DNA of 64,000 bases from contig NZ_CP184830.1 of NCBI RefSeq assembly GCF_049275935.1, forward strand, positions 6,324,001 through 6,388,000. Direction: 5' to 3'. The stretch is from Endozoicomonas_A sp049275935 (lineage in GTDB: Bacteria > Pseudomonadota > Gammaproteobacteria > Pseudomonadales > Endozoicomonadaceae). The notes beneath the pieces are model-generated. The model saw nothing but the letters and a program-made list of their open reading frames with translations. It was not told where the DNA came from and made no database searches. Position 1 is the first letter of the stretch. Each line of letters begins with the position of its first letter. The position numbers and the translations under genes are program-made. Below, piece after piece: positions 26,214 to 35,042 of this stretch.

Positions 26214-26390
26214 ATGAAACACCACTACTCCGCACCATTTAAAAGTCGGAAAACCACTATTCGCCCACAGGTTCGCGCATACAACGCAACTGCCTACCCA
26301 AAAAACCTGAAGCCTCTGATGAAAAACAGCAGCCAGCTGCCAGCCAGCAAGCCTGAAGGCAACGAATGCTTTGAGCTCGGGTATAACTGA
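26214..26390 (+). CDS. Possible small basic protein
   Basis: 58 codons starting MKHHYSAPFKSRKTT with AGGAAAG close before ATG. Rich in Lys, Arg, Pro and Asn, no hydrophobic segment, no family recognised. An in-frame ATG at 26214 minus 30 bases exists but has no ribosome binding site. It may be real or simply an open frame in the roughly 520-base gap between minE and the convergent oxidoreductase gene. Confidence 0.25.
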   Translation: MKHHYSAPFKSRKTTIRPQVRAYNATAYPKNLKPLMKNSSQLPASKPEGNECFELGYN

Positions 26391-26471
26391 TACATTCTGC
26401 CGAGCGCCTTCCAAAGCCCAAAGCAGAATAATCATAGGCCTTTATGACTGTTTTAAAGCGACTCAAAATCA

Positions 26472-27449
26472 TTACGCAGGCAAGGAAAGAATCACCTTGC
26501 CTGTTGTTTTATTGGACGCCATTAAATCATACGCTTTCTGATATTGATCTATGGGAAGAACCGTATCAATAATCGGTTTTAATTGGCCTAGAGCAAATAA
26601 AGGCCAAACCTTTTCCATTATTTCGGTTAACAACCTTTCTTTTTCGGTAATTGGCAGAAAGCGCAGGGTTGATCCCATCACCTGAACTCTTTTCATTAGT
26701 AGAAGCCCCATATCCAATTGTGCTTTTCGACCTGCCATTAAACCTATAGTGACAATTCTTCCGTCGTTATTCATTAAAGGCAGATATCTTTCCAGCCAGT
26801 CTCCGGCACAGCAATCCAACACCATATCAAAGGGACCAAAGGCTTTAAGAGCCTGCCAATCCTGCTGATGTCTGTTCAGGCCATTTTTTGCTCCCAGCCC
26901 TCTGCAGAATTGCAGCTTCTCATCACTGCCGACCACTACCGTCACATCAATGCCAAAATGCCCGCATAATTGAAGAACTGCAGTACCCACACCGCTGGCA
27001 CCTGCCATCAGCAGAACCTTGTCTCCGGCTTTGACCTTGCCACGATGAAACAGGTTTAACCAGGCGGTTGTGTAAACCTCAACAATGCCTCCTGCCTGCA
27101 CGAGACTCAGTGACCCGGGAATCGGCAGCAACAGCCGCTGATCACACACTACGCTTGTCGCCAGTCCTCCACCCGGTAACAACGCACACACCTGCTGACC
27201 CGGCAACCACTGGCTGACGTTGGCCCCCACCGTCTCAATAATCCCTGAGCATTCCAGCCCCATAACGGGCGTCACACCTTCTGGTGGATTGTAAGTTCCG
27301 GCCTGTTGCGACAAGTCGGCACGGTTAAGACCTGCCGCCACTACGCGAACTTTTACCTGATCTTTACCCGGAGGTTTATTGGGAAAAGACTGCCATTGCA
27401 ACGCCTTGTCAATAGCCACAAGTCCTTGAAAGCTTTTGCTCTCTGGCAT
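26472..27449 (-). CDS. NAD(P)H quinone oxidoreductase, MDR superfamily (PIG3-like)
   Basis: Zinc-independent medium-chain dehydrogenase/reductase. The N-terminal GroES-like fold has AAGLNRADLSQQAGTYNPPEG (the PIG3/TP53I3-type block) and VMGLECSGIIETVG; the Rossmann half has LLMAGASGVGTAVLQL for NADPH. Zinc-ligand residues of alcohol dehydrogenases are lacking. The family reduces quinones or enones in the cytoplasm. 325 aa, full length. Single gene, converging on the region after minE; a repeat element lies just upstream of its start. Confidence 0.85.
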   Translation of the reverse strand: MPESKSFQGLVAIDKALQWQSFPNKPPGKDQVKVRVVAAGLNRADLSQQAGTYNPPEGVTPVMGLECSGIIETVGANVSQWLPGQQVCALLPGGGLATSVVCDQRLLLPIPGSLSLVQAGGIVEVYTTAWLNLFHRGKVKAGDKVLLMAGASGVGTAVLQLCGHFGIDVTVVVGSDEKLQFCRGLGAKNGLNRHQQDWQALKAFGPFDMVLDCCAGDWLERYLPLMNNDGRIVTIGLMAGRKAQLDMGLLLMKRVQVMGSTLRFLPITEKERLLTEIMEKVWPLFALGQLKPIIDTVLPIDQYQKAYDLMASNKTTGKVILSLPA

Positions 27450-27496
27450 CTTTACTCAATCCTCGGTGAACAAGCCGATACAGGTATCATGATAAT

Positions 27497-27703
27497 AAGT
27501 ACTCAACCATACGAAATCATATTTTCTGACTTATTGTTCAGGCACTCGCGGCAACTGCTCCTGCGTTGCTCTAGCTCCTGCATCCATGCAGTCGTGCTGC
27601 GTTGCAACTCTGGTCACATAGCTTGCTATGTTCCCGTCGTTGCGCCTTGCAGAGCACCTGCCCAATAAGCCAGAAATATTCGATTCCGTATGGCTGAGTA
27701 CTT
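27497..27703. mobile_element. MITE-like element, family B copy 1
   Basis: About 207 bp bounded by imperfect inverted repeats of about 45 bp that begin AAGTACTCA at each outer edge. Inside the left half is the 50-bp module (27548-27597) also found in family A copy 1. No coding capacity for a transposase. A partial second copy, in inverted orientation, ends at 35703. It sits about 50 bases upstream of the quinone oxidoreductase start and may affect its promoter. Confidence 0.75.
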
Positions 27704-28137
27704 ACCTCCATTATTGAGCTTTATTGAATGAGAGTTTACCAGCCTGAAGCGACTCTGACAGTCGCCTGACTGGCTGCATTCAGTTATAGACTGTATTATG
27801 TCTCAGGGGATATTCACAATCACAGAAGAAAACTGATTGAGAAAGCCCCCGAAGCACTGGTAACTTAAAAATATAGAGGTCAACCAATGCTTTGGGATGG
27901 GTCTATGGACCAACTGTCTGGAAGCCAGCAGTGCCAAATACGGCAAACGCAGTTTCACCCGGTAACAAGGCTTTGACAAGCTTTGGATTATTTCCGGTGC
28001 AGAGTAGGCTGAAACGCACGTTCTGAATTTTTTTAGTACAAGTGTTTCAGGCACAGTGGGGTGGAGTGTCCTATAGTCGATGAACGTCTAGTCGATGAAC
28101 GTCGTCTTAAGCACTCTATAACAGGACGTAATCCTTC
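27704..28137. other. Intergenic region upstream of prc
   Basis: No convincing gene; a minus-strand frame at 27803-28054 has no family features. Near its end is a tandem 15-bp direct repeat (see 28074-28103), followed by ACAGGACGTAATCC, the likely ribosome binding region of prc. Confidence 0.3.
28074..28103 (+). repeat. Tandem 15-bp direct repeat in the prc leader
   Basis: TAGTCGATGAACGTC occurs twice in a row with no mismatch, 34 bases before the prc start. It may be two adjacent operator half-sites or a recent slippage duplication. Confidence 0.7.
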
Positions 28138-30312
28138 ATGAGCCGAGGCGGCACACCCGATATCGAAAAACGACACGGAGCTTCACAATCCATGATACCG
28201 ACCCTGCTAAACGCCAGGAAAATACCATCGGTTTTTTTTGCCCTGTTCACCGCGCTCTGTTTAACCACCAGCTCGGTTTTTGCCGCTGACCAGAATCTTG
28301 AGCGCCCGGTTGAAGAACTTAAGCCCAGCCTGCAGCAGGCCATTGCCAGTGTTAATGTGGTGCAACTGCTGTCACGTAACCATTACCGTAAAATTGAGCT
28401 GGACAAAGAGAGTGGTGAAAAAGTATTTCAGCGCTATCTCGATCGTCTGGACCCCAACCGCAGCTTCTTCCTGCAAAGCGATATTGATCAGTTTGCTCCC
28501 TACAAAGAAAAGCTCGACAGCTCACTGAAGAGCGGCGACCTGAAACCTGCTTTTGAAATATTCAATCGTTACACAGTCAGGGCAGAAGAACGTGCCCGTT
28601 ACATGCTGGCTCAGGTCAGGCAGGGAGTCGACAAACTGAACCTGAAAAAGAACGAAGACCTGATTGTTGACCGCAAGGAACAGCCCTGGCTGGCCAATAA
28701 AAAGGCCCAGCGTGATCTCTGGAAAAAGCAGTTCAAGGACAGCGTACTGACCTTGAAGCTGAACAACAAAACCGATGAAGAAATTGTGGATCAATTGCAA
28801 CGACGTAACACAAACCTTTTACGCCGTCTGCATCAGAGTAAAAGTGAAGACGTTTTCCAGACCTACATTAATTCTTTCACCGGTATTTTCGATCCCCATA
28901 CCCAGTATTTTTCGCCTCAGACTGCCGAGAACTTCGACATTAATATGAGCCTTTCTCTGGAAGGTATTGGTGCAGTGCTGTCTGCCGAGGATGAATACAC
29001 GAAAGTGGTCAGCATAGTCCCCGGTGGTCCTGCCGATAAAGCAGGCAAGCTGAAGCCCGGCGATAAAATCATCAGCGTAGGCCAGGGCCAGAAAGGCGCC
29101 CTGGAAGATGTCGTAGGAATGCGTCTGGATGATGTGGTTAAACTGATCCGTGGTAAAAAGAAAACCCTGGTCAGACTGGAGGTTATTCCGGGGTCCAGCA
29201 AAAGCAGCAACACCCGTATTTACGAAATTGTTCGTGACAAGGTCAAGCTGGAAGAACAAGACGCGAAAAGTCACATTCTGGAATTTAAACAGAATAATAA
29301 AAACAAGCGTATAGGGGTTATCGAAATTCCTACCTTTTACATAGACTTCAAAGCCGCTCAGTCCGGTGATCCCAACTACAAGAGCACGACGCGCGACGTG
29401 CGCAAGCTGCTTGAAAAGCTCAAGAAAGAAAACCTGGACGGCCTGATCATAGACCTTCGTGGCAATGGTGGTGGCTCTTTGCAGGAAGCCAATGAGCTGA
29501 CAGGCCTGTTTATTGATCAGGGCCCAACAGTTCTGGTAAGGGACAGCAGAGGTCGCACCGAGCGTCAGCAGGACCCGGACCCGACTCAGGTCTACAATGG
29601 CCCCATGGCCGTTGTGGTTGACCGCCTGAGTGCTTCTGCTTCGGAAATCTTTGCCGGTGCCATGCAAGACTATGGACGGGCACTGGTGATTGGCGGTCAG
29701 ACTTACGGAAAGGGTACCGTGCAAAGCATTCAGCCGCTTAACCATGGACAGCTGAAACTAACCCTCGCCAAGTTCTATCGTATTTCCGGTGAAAGTACCC
29801 AGAACCAGGGTGTGCTGCCCGACATTGCCTTTCCGTCACTGTATGACGGACGTGATATCGGCGAAAGCAAACTGCCTGACGCCCTGCCCTGGGACACCAT
29901 CAAGCCAATCCCTTACAGAAAGTATTCAGATATGAAACCTTATCTGCAACCTCTCGAAGATAAGCACCGCAAGCGAACAGATGAGGACCCGGATTTCGTC
30001 TATCTGAACGAAATGAAGGAGTACCTGTCCCGCTACGAAAATCAGGAAAAAGTGTCGCTGAACGAAGCAAAGCGCAAGCACGAAATCCAGACCATGCGTA
30101 GCCAGAGGCTGGCTATTGAGAACCGGCTAAGAAAGGCCAAAGGGGACCCCCTGTTAAACAATCTGGATGAACTGGAAGCAGCCGAGCAGGAAGAATCTTC
30201 TTCAGAAACCAAAAAGAAAAAGAAAGAAACAGACGCCTTTATCAAGGAAGCCGGAATGGTTCTGGTGGATCTGGTTCAAATTCAGACAAAACAAAAAACA
30301 GCCAACCGTTAA
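28138..30312 (+). CDS. prc: Carboxy-terminal (tail-specific) protease Prc
   Basis: Periplasmic S41 serine protease trimming or degrading proteins from the C-terminus, including peptidoglycan hydrolases and membrane proteins. An uncleaved leader of 18 residues or a start at ATG 28192 precedes a signal peptide ending SSVFA. Then come the Prc N-terminal region, a PDZ domain (EDEYTKVVSIVPGGPADKAG) and the protease core with LRGNGGGSLQEA, catalytic Ser500 in LSASASE and Lys525 in YGKGT (numbering from 28138). The C-terminal 100 residues are lysine/glutamate-rich. 724 aa, near E. coli Prc (682 aa). Confidence 0.92.
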   Translation: MSRGGTPDIEKRHGASQSMIPTLLNARKIPSVFFALFTALCLTTSSVFAADQNLERPVEELKPSLQQAIASVNVVQLLSRNHYRKIELDKESGEKVFQRYLDRLDPNRSFFLQSDIDQFAPYKEKLDSSLKSGDLKPAFEIFNRYTVRAEERARYMLAQVRQGVDKLNLKKNEDLIVDRKEQPWLANKKAQRDLWKKQFKDSVLTLKLNNKTDEEIVDQLQRRNTNLLRRLHQSKSEDVFQTYINSFTGIFDPHTQYFSPQTAENFDINMSLSLEGIGAVLSAEDEYTKVVSIVPGGPADKAGKLKPGDKIISVGQGQKGALEDVVGMRLDDVVKLIRGKKKTLVRLEVIPGSSKSSNTRIYEIVRDKVKLEEQDAKSHILEFKQNNKNKRIGVIEIPTFYIDFKAAQSGDPNYKSTTRDVRKLLEKLKKENLDGLIIDLRGNGGGSLQEANELTGLFIDQGPTVLVRDSRGRTERQQDPDPTQVYNGPMAVVVDRLSASASEIFAGAMQDYGRALVIGGQTYGKGTVQSIQPLNHGQLKLTLAKFYRISGESTQNQGVLPDIAFPSLYDGRDIGESKLPDALPWDTIKPIPYRKYSDMKPYLQPLEDKHRKRTDEDPDFVYLNEMKEYLSRYENQEKVSLNEAKRKHEIQTMRSQRLAIENRLRKAKGDPLLNNLDELEAAEQEESSSETKKKKKETDAFIKEAGMVLVDLVQIQTKQKTANR

Positions 30313-30320
30313 TAACCTCT

Positions 30321-30343
30321 CAGGGCCTGATTGTCAGGCCCTG
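30321..30343 (+). terminator. Stable hairpin after prc
   Basis: CAGGGCCTGA (30321-30330) and TCAGGCCCTG (30334-30343) form a 10-bp stem with a three-base loop, without a T-run; it may end or stabilise the prc transcript. Confidence 0.45.
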
Positions 30344-30467
30344 CCAGCCTGAAGAGTTCAACCTCCTGAACCTCAAGACAACTACTAATATCTACCTTCC
30401 GATAAAAAACACTGGTACAATGTCGCTTAATAAAATAAAAGCGCCTAAACAGGGAGTTCCCTCAGAT

Positions 30468-31073
30468 ATGAAAATATATGGCGATATCCAGTCCGGTAAC
30501 TGTTACAAAATCAAACTGCTCACTGCCCTGCTTGACCTGAATCACAAATGGATTGCCATTGATGTTCTGAATAATGAAACACAGACTCCCGATTTTCTCG
30601 CCAGAAACCCTAATGGCAAAATTCCATTGCTGGAGCTTGAAGATGGCCTCTGTCTCTGGGAGTCAAATGCTATCCTGAACTTCCTGGCCAGAGATTCTGA
30701 GCTACTGCCAACAGACTCTTTTTTACAGGCAAAAATCCAGCAATGGCAGTTTTTTGAGCAATACAGCCACGAACCCTATATTGCTGTTGCCCGCTTTATT
30801 AATAAATATCTGGGAATGCCTGAAGATCGAAGAGATGAATTCGAAAGCAAACAGGAAGGCGGCCACAAAGCTCTTAAAGTCATGGAACAGCAGCTTTCAC
30901 AAACCCCTTTTCTGGTGGGGGAACAGCTGACGACGGCTGACTTGTCTTTGTTCGGATACACTCATGTTGCCCATGAAGGCGGCTTTGACTTGTCTGAGTA
31001 CCCAGAAATCCAAAATTGGATTGAGCGAATCCGCAGCCTTCCGGGATTTGTTGCAATGTCTAGTGACTGCTGA
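30468..31073 (+). CDS. Glutathione S-transferase family protein
   Basis: N-terminal thioredoxin-like domain beginning MKIYGDIQSGNCYKIKLLTALLDL, with GKIPLLELEDG (cis-proline of the glutathione site) and the SNAILNFLA helix; the C-terminal all-helical domain ends LSQTPFLVGEQLTTADLSLFGY. I start at ATG 30468, with AGGGAG 12 bases upstream; the earlier in-frame ATG 30420 lacks a site. 201 aa, normal. Cytosolic detoxification or thiol-transfer enzyme of unknown substrate. It is followed closely by the ABM gene, possibly co-transcribed. Confidence 0.85.
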   Translation: MKIYGDIQSGNCYKIKLLTALLDLNHKWIAIDVLNNETQTPDFLARNPNGKIPLLELEDGLCLWESNAILNFLARDSELLPTDSFLQAKIQQWQFFEQYSHEPYIAVARFINKYLGMPEDRRDEFESKQEGGHKALKVMEQQLSQTPFLVGEQLTTADLSLFGYTHVAHEGGFDLSEYPEIQNWIERIRSLPGFVAMSSDC

Positions 31074-31157
31074 ATGCCTGGCCTTTTCTGCAGTGCTCTC
31101 TGTTAATAATGCCCATTCACTTCAGGAGTCTTCAAAAACTCCAATCAGGGAACGACC

Positions 31158-31445
31158 ATGTACGCTGTCATTTTCAGAGCTACAGTCAAACAATTGGATC
31201 AAGAGTACCTTGAATTGGCCCAGCGCATGCGTGAGCTGGCCCTGGATGAATACGGTTGTATTGAGTTTATAGCCTCTACTGAAGGTGATCAGGAGCTGGC
31301 CATCTCATACTGGCCAGACAAAAACAGCATCCATGCCTGGAAGAACAACCCCGAACACCTGATAGCCCAGAAAAAAGGCAAAGCACTCTGGTACCTTGAC
31401 TACCAGGTGGAAATTGTTGAAGTCCTTCACAAATACCGTGGCTAA
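31158..31445 (+). CDS. Antibiotic biosynthesis monooxygenase (ABM) domain protein
   Basis: 95-residue ferredoxin-like dimeric alpha/beta-barrel protein: YAVIFRATVKQLDQEYLELAQRMRELAL, EYGCIEFIAST, ELAISYWPDKNSIHAWKNNPEH and the C-terminal strand VEIVEVL match the ABM pattern. Family members include quinol and haem monooxygenases, but many have unknown roles. It lies 85 bases after the GST gene on the same strand, so a small detoxification or redox operon is plausible. Confidence 0.82.
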   Translation: MYAVIFRATVKQLDQEYLELAQRMRELALDEYGCIEFIASTEGDQELAISYWPDKNSIHAWKNNPEHLIAQKKGKALWYLDYQVEIVEVLHKYRG

Positions 31446-31509
31446 AAATCAAATGCCCTAACACCTCTGAAATGCAATGCTCAAGGAAATCAGCCTGCTC
31501 ACTTACAAC

Positions 31510-31878
31510 TCAATCCTCTTCCTGAATCCAGAGCTTTGCCGCCTCCAGCTGCTCGTATTTGAAGTGCCTGATTTTTGCGGCAATAAAGTGGCTGGCCATT
31601 TTTTCCCTTGCCCCCACCTCTTTTGCATCCGTCACAATGGCAATTTTTCTCAGATGTTTGTGATGGTTTTTCACAAACCGGATGTGACTGACCAGTGCAC
31701 CAAAGGATTCCCAGCCGGGAAAGTGATCAGTATGGATAATCAACCCGGCCAGCCCTCCTCTCTCTTCAATCAAAGGATCAATTTGTCGAGCGGCAGAAAT
31801 AAAATCCTCTTTTGAAAGGGGTCCATGAGGCTCCAGAAGAGCAATGCCGTCTTTCCTGCCCATTTCAATAGAAAGCAT
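31510..31878 (-). CDS. SpoIIAA-like (STAS/SEC14-type) protein
   Basis: About 122 residues starting MLSIEMGRKDGIALLEPHGPLSKEDF and containing LAGLIIHTDHFPGWESFGALVSHIRFVKNHH, the small lipid-binding/STAS-like fold known as the SpoIIAA-like family. ATG 31878 has GGAGG 11 bases upstream, whereas the first ATG (31899) has none. Function unknown; family proteins may bind hydrophobic ligands. Single gene. Confidence 0.75.
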   Translation of the reverse strand: MLSIEMGRKDGIALLEPHGPLSKEDFISAARQIDPLIEERGGLAGLIIHTDHFPGWESFGALVSHIRFVKNHHKHLRKIAIVTDAKEVGAREKMASHFIAAKIRHFKYEQLEAAKLWIQEED

Positions 31879-32010
31879 ATTCGATCCCAGCCTCCGCATG
31901 CATTAAATAGAATTGTACTGCAATCACTATAGGTCGGATCACCGTCTTCTCCAGTGACGCCCTCTATTTGTGGAATCTTTGACGGCAGCCTATTTCAATG
32001 ACTAACACCT

Positions 32011-32442
32011 TCAGTCCCGGTATGACTGTTCCCTGTATTCCATCCGGGCTTTCACTTCAGCACAGTATTCAGCTGTGGGTCTTGCCAGAAGGCGGGGGAT
32101 TCCTATAGGCTCGTCTGATTCAAGACAGTAACCATAGGTACCTGATCGTATACGCTCCAGTGACTGTCTGATCTTGGACAGCAATTTTTGTTCTCGATCT
32201 AAAATCCGCAACGAAGTACTGCACTCTTCTTCCCAGGATGCTCTATCACTGTCATCGTTCAATTCCGGTGGGCTGGCCATTTGACTTTTGGCTTCCTGAA
32301 TCCGAGCTTCTGTCGATTCGTGAAGCAGTAACAGTTGGTGCTTGAAGAAATCCAGTTGCTCAGTATTCATGTAGTCAGACTCTGCAGCCTGTTTGATCTG
32401 ATCTTCAGTCAACGTGCATTGTCCCAGTGATGTTGTCTTCAT
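32011..32442 (-). CDS. Zinc-independent DksA-like transcription factor (DksA2 type)
   Basis: 143 residues: N-terminal region, coiled coil with the DDSDRASWEEE tip (the DxxD-type acid pair that enters the RNA polymerase secondary channel) and a C-terminal zinc-finger-like segment GYCLESDEPIGIPRLLARPTAEYCAE. Of the four cysteines in DksA only two remain; the second and fourth are Asp and Val, so a zinc finger cannot form. DksA paralogues of this type replace DksA in zinc shortage. ATG overlaps the COG0523 stop as ATGA with GGGGAG upstream, so the pair is one operon. Confidence 0.87.
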   Translation of the reverse strand: MKTTSLGQCTLTEDQIKQAAESDYMNTEQLDFFKHQLLLLHESTEARIQEAKSQMASPPELNDDSDRASWEEECSTSLRILDREQKLLSKIRQSLERIRSGTYGYCLESDEPIGIPRLLARPTAEYCAEVKARMEYREQSYRD

Positions 32443-33638
32443 TGACTTTCTCCCCAACCAGGAAAAGGATCACTCAAACTTGCCCAGTACTCTTTACCTT
32501 TGAGAACCTCGTCTTCTGTTAACAGGCAATAGTCGAGGGCTTTAGTGATGGCGTGTTGATCCAAACCCTGACCAATGAAAACAAGCTCCTGACGCATATC
32601 GCCGAAAGGTTCTACCCAGTTACTCTTGATGGAGGCAAGGTAATCTTCATCGGTGGGCCAGTTCTCTTTCGGGACAGCTTTCCAAAACATCCCTGCGAAA
32701 CCATAACGTGCAATACCGCCAGCCTGACTCCATTGGCCTGCAAATTCCGGACGAGAGGCCAACCAAAAGTAGCCTTTGGATCGAATCAGTTTTCCATAGT
32801 CTCTTGCCGAGTGGAGAAACTGGTAAAACTTTTCTGGATGGAAGGGTCGGCGGGCGGTGTAGCTAAAACTTCCAATGCCGTATTCTTCGGTTTCCGGCAC
32901 GTGTTCGCCACGCATTTCCTTAAGCCAGCCTGGCGCTGATTGTGCGCGCTCAAAGTCAAACAGCCCAGTGTTTAATACTTCGTCAACATTTACCTGACCA
33001 TGAGCAATGGGAATGATTCGGGCATTGGTATTGAGTGTTTTCAGGATCGCAGTCAAACGTTCCAGTTCGGGCTGTTCGATCAAATCAGTTTTGCTGATCA
33101 ATAGTATATCGGCGAACTCGACCTGATCTACCAGTAAGTCAGCGACACTGCGTTCATCCTCTTCACCTAAAGACTCGCCGGTTTCCTGAAGGTATTTCGC
33201 CTCGTCATAATCCTTGAGGAAGTTCACCGCATCTACCACAGTGATCATTGTATCCAGCGTGGCGACATCAGACAGTGATTCACCCTTTTCATCAGCAAAG
33301 GTAAAGGTTTCAGCGACGGGTAAAGGTTCGGAAATGCCGGTGGATTCAATCACCAGGTAATCAAAGCGTCCCTCCTGTGCCAGTTTGTTGATCTCCAGCA
33401 GCAAATCTTCGCGCAAGGTACAACAAATACAGCCATTACTCATTTCCACCAGCTTCTCCTCCTGGTGACTCAGTGAGACTTCGTTTTGTACCTGTGCTGC
33501 ATCGATATTGATTTCGCTCATATCGTTAACGATAACGGCCACTTTTTTACCTTGACGGTTGTTGAGAATGTGGCTCAGTACAGTGGTTTTTCCTGCTCCA
33601 AGAAAGCCTGACAGCACAGTGACGGGTAGTTGAGTCAT
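32439..33638 (-). CDS. COG0523 GTPase, zinc-starvation metallochaperone (ZigA/YciC-like)
   Basis: G3E-family P-loop GTPase. Walker A GFLGAGKTT, the metal-binding CxCC motif SNGCICCTLREDL, VIESTGISEP (switch), and base recognition ISKTDL are all present, followed by the CobW C-terminal domain (YGIGSFSYTARRPFHPEKFYQFL). 399 aa. Zur-controlled members deliver zinc to enzymes when zinc is scarce. First gene of an operon with the zinc-independent dksA paralogue, behind a Zur box, which supports that role. Confidence 0.9.
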   Translation of the reverse strand: MTQLPVTVLSGFLGAGKTTVLSHILNNRQGKKVAVIVNDMSEINIDAAQVQNEVSLSHQEEKLVEMSNGCICCTLREDLLLEINKLAQEGRFDYLVIESTGISEPLPVAETFTFADEKGESLSDVATLDTMITVVDAVNFLKDYDEAKYLQETGESLGEEDERSVADLLVDQVEFADILLISKTDLIEQPELERLTAILKTLNTNARIIPIAHGQVNVDEVLNTGLFDFERAQSAPGWLKEMRGEHVPETEEYGIGSFSYTARRPFHPEKFYQFLHSARDYGKLIRSKGYFWLASRPEFAGQWSQAGGIARYGFAGMFWKAVPKENWPTDEDYLASIKSNWVEPFGDMRQELVFIGQGLDQHAITKALDYCLLTEDEVLKGKEYWASLSDPFPGWGESQ

Positions 33639-33691
33639 GACGGATAGTTCCGATCCAAGTGAATATGCGGGTGAGTACGTCTTAAATTGTT

Positions 33692-33723
33692 ATGTTATAT
33701 TATAACTATTTAAATTTAGTCAA
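33692..33723 (-). promoter_or_regulatory. Zur box overlapping the promoter of the COG0523-dksA2 operon
   Basis: GTTATATTATAAC (33694-33706) is a perfect palindrome around one central base and matches the core of the gammaproteobacterial Zur operator (TGTTATANTATAACA). On the minus strand a TTGACT -35 box (33718-33723) stands 17-18 bases from an ATATAA/TATAAC -10 inside the palindrome, so bound Zur would block polymerase. It lies about 55 bases before the GTPase start. Confidence 0.85.
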
Positions 33724-33969
33724 CTACTACTGAATGCTTGTTTTAACCTGAGCCCGGTCATGATGATCGGAAAATGACAGCCTATGTCCAAAAGCTTCGG
33801 CTGTCCCGGCACCAATATCCCATCAGCACGACCCTTTGGAAGAGATGCAAAACGCCGTTGAAATCAGCATGGAACTTTTTCATAACTGCCAATGTCAAAT
33901 TTAAAGAATGATCAGAACTTTTGTACCAAGTTAGAGAGGTTGACCATTTAATTTTTCAAGGAGGACTTG

Positions 33970-34908
33970 ATGATGGAAACGGCAAGAATTCAGCCAGGAA
34001 ACAATAACAGACTGCTCGACCAATGGCGCGCTAAAATCGGTCAAGAGACAGATGATACCACTCAACCAACATTTAATGGCCGGTTTATTGCCAGATACGA
34101 TAACTTTTTAGATAAAAACTTAATGCTTAAGGTATGCAAGGACGCAAAAGAAGCCAGAAGCTTTGATGCCTTTGCCGATAACGGATTAGAGTATCTGGCC
34201 CATGAAAAAGAAATGAAATACTACCCAAATTTCCTGGACAGCAGTCCCCACAAGGATCGCTATAATGTGCCAGTGCTCGGGGCATTTTGTTCAGGTGAAA
34301 TGCTGGCACCCGTTATCGCATTTGACAGGTCTTGTAAATTAGCTGACGAAGACCAGGTGAGAGACTATCTTGAGAAAAAAAATGTCACTGAATCAGTGGC
34401 TGATTTCACCTGTTCCAGCCTGGAAAAAATGGCTCAACTAGGCAATTGGTCCGATCAGAGATTGCCATTTCACTCCAGCATACTAAAATATACGCTTAAT
34501 TCAGACTTCCCGGAAATATCGCATCTGGGTTGGCATTATGACTGGACCAGTTTATCAATGACAACAGTGGTTTCGCCATGCGAGCAGGAAAACGGTACAT
34601 ACTCCGGCGGAGAGTTGTCTTTTGCTGAACGAGCACAAGAAACGTTTTTTTCCAGACTTTATTCTAAGTTTTTTTATACGCCAAGCTACATTCCTGAAAC
34701 GGTCAAAACGTATTCCTATCCAGAAAGTGGCTGCTTTTTTTTCGAGAACCTCTGGTCGGAACACAAAGTGAACAAGATGAGTCTGGTTGCAGGGGAATCT
34801 TGTGAACGCGTCCTGTTTACCCTGTTCGCAAATCCGAATTTAGAACAACTGATGTCCTTTTTGAGCCGAAATTCAGACAAAAATCTGGTGACAAAAGATG
34901 GGCTTTGA
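33970..34908 (+). CDS. Putative 2-oxoglutarate/Fe(II)-dependent oxygenase
   Basis: I recognise no close named family, but the double-stranded beta-helix iron site is visible: His189-Tyr-Asp191 (GWHYDW), a GGELSF strand typical of prolyl-hydroxylase-like members, distal His265 (SEHKVNKMSL) and Arg280 (CERVLF) for the 2-oxoglutarate carboxylate. AAGGAGG precedes two consecutive ATG codons; a TTG before them is unlikely. 312 aa, with an extra N-terminal domain of about 130 residues. Such enzymes hydroxylate proteins, amino acids or natural products. It has no operon partner, so the substrate is open. Confidence 0.7.
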   Translation: MMETARIQPGNNNRLLDQWRAKIGQETDDTTQPTFNGRFIARYDNFLDKNLMLKVCKDAKEARSFDAFADNGLEYLAHEKEMKYYPNFLDSSPHKDRYNVPVLGAFCSGEMLAPVIAFDRSCKLADEDQVRDYLEKKNVTESVADFTCSSLEKMAQLGNWSDQRLPFHSSILKYTLNSDFPEISHLGWHYDWTSLSMTTVVSPCEQENGTYSGGELSFAERAQETFFSRLYSKFFYTPSYIPETVKTYSYPESGCFFFENLWSEHKVNKMSLVAGESCERVLFTLFANPNLEQLMSFLSRNSDKNLVTKDGL

Positions 34909-35042
34909 AGTCAGTGACTTTGAGTGCTGCGAGGGGTTCGAAATTCGCCGAGACATATTTCTCTGCTTTATCGCTTGTCTCGCTGGCCGGGTCTCTTTAT
35001 ATTCGAGAAACTGAATAGCACTCAAATCAAGAATAAGAATCC

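Noticed and set aside
28819..29745. 308-codon minus-strand frame
   Set aside because: Exact antisense of the prc protease core, caused by its codon composition.
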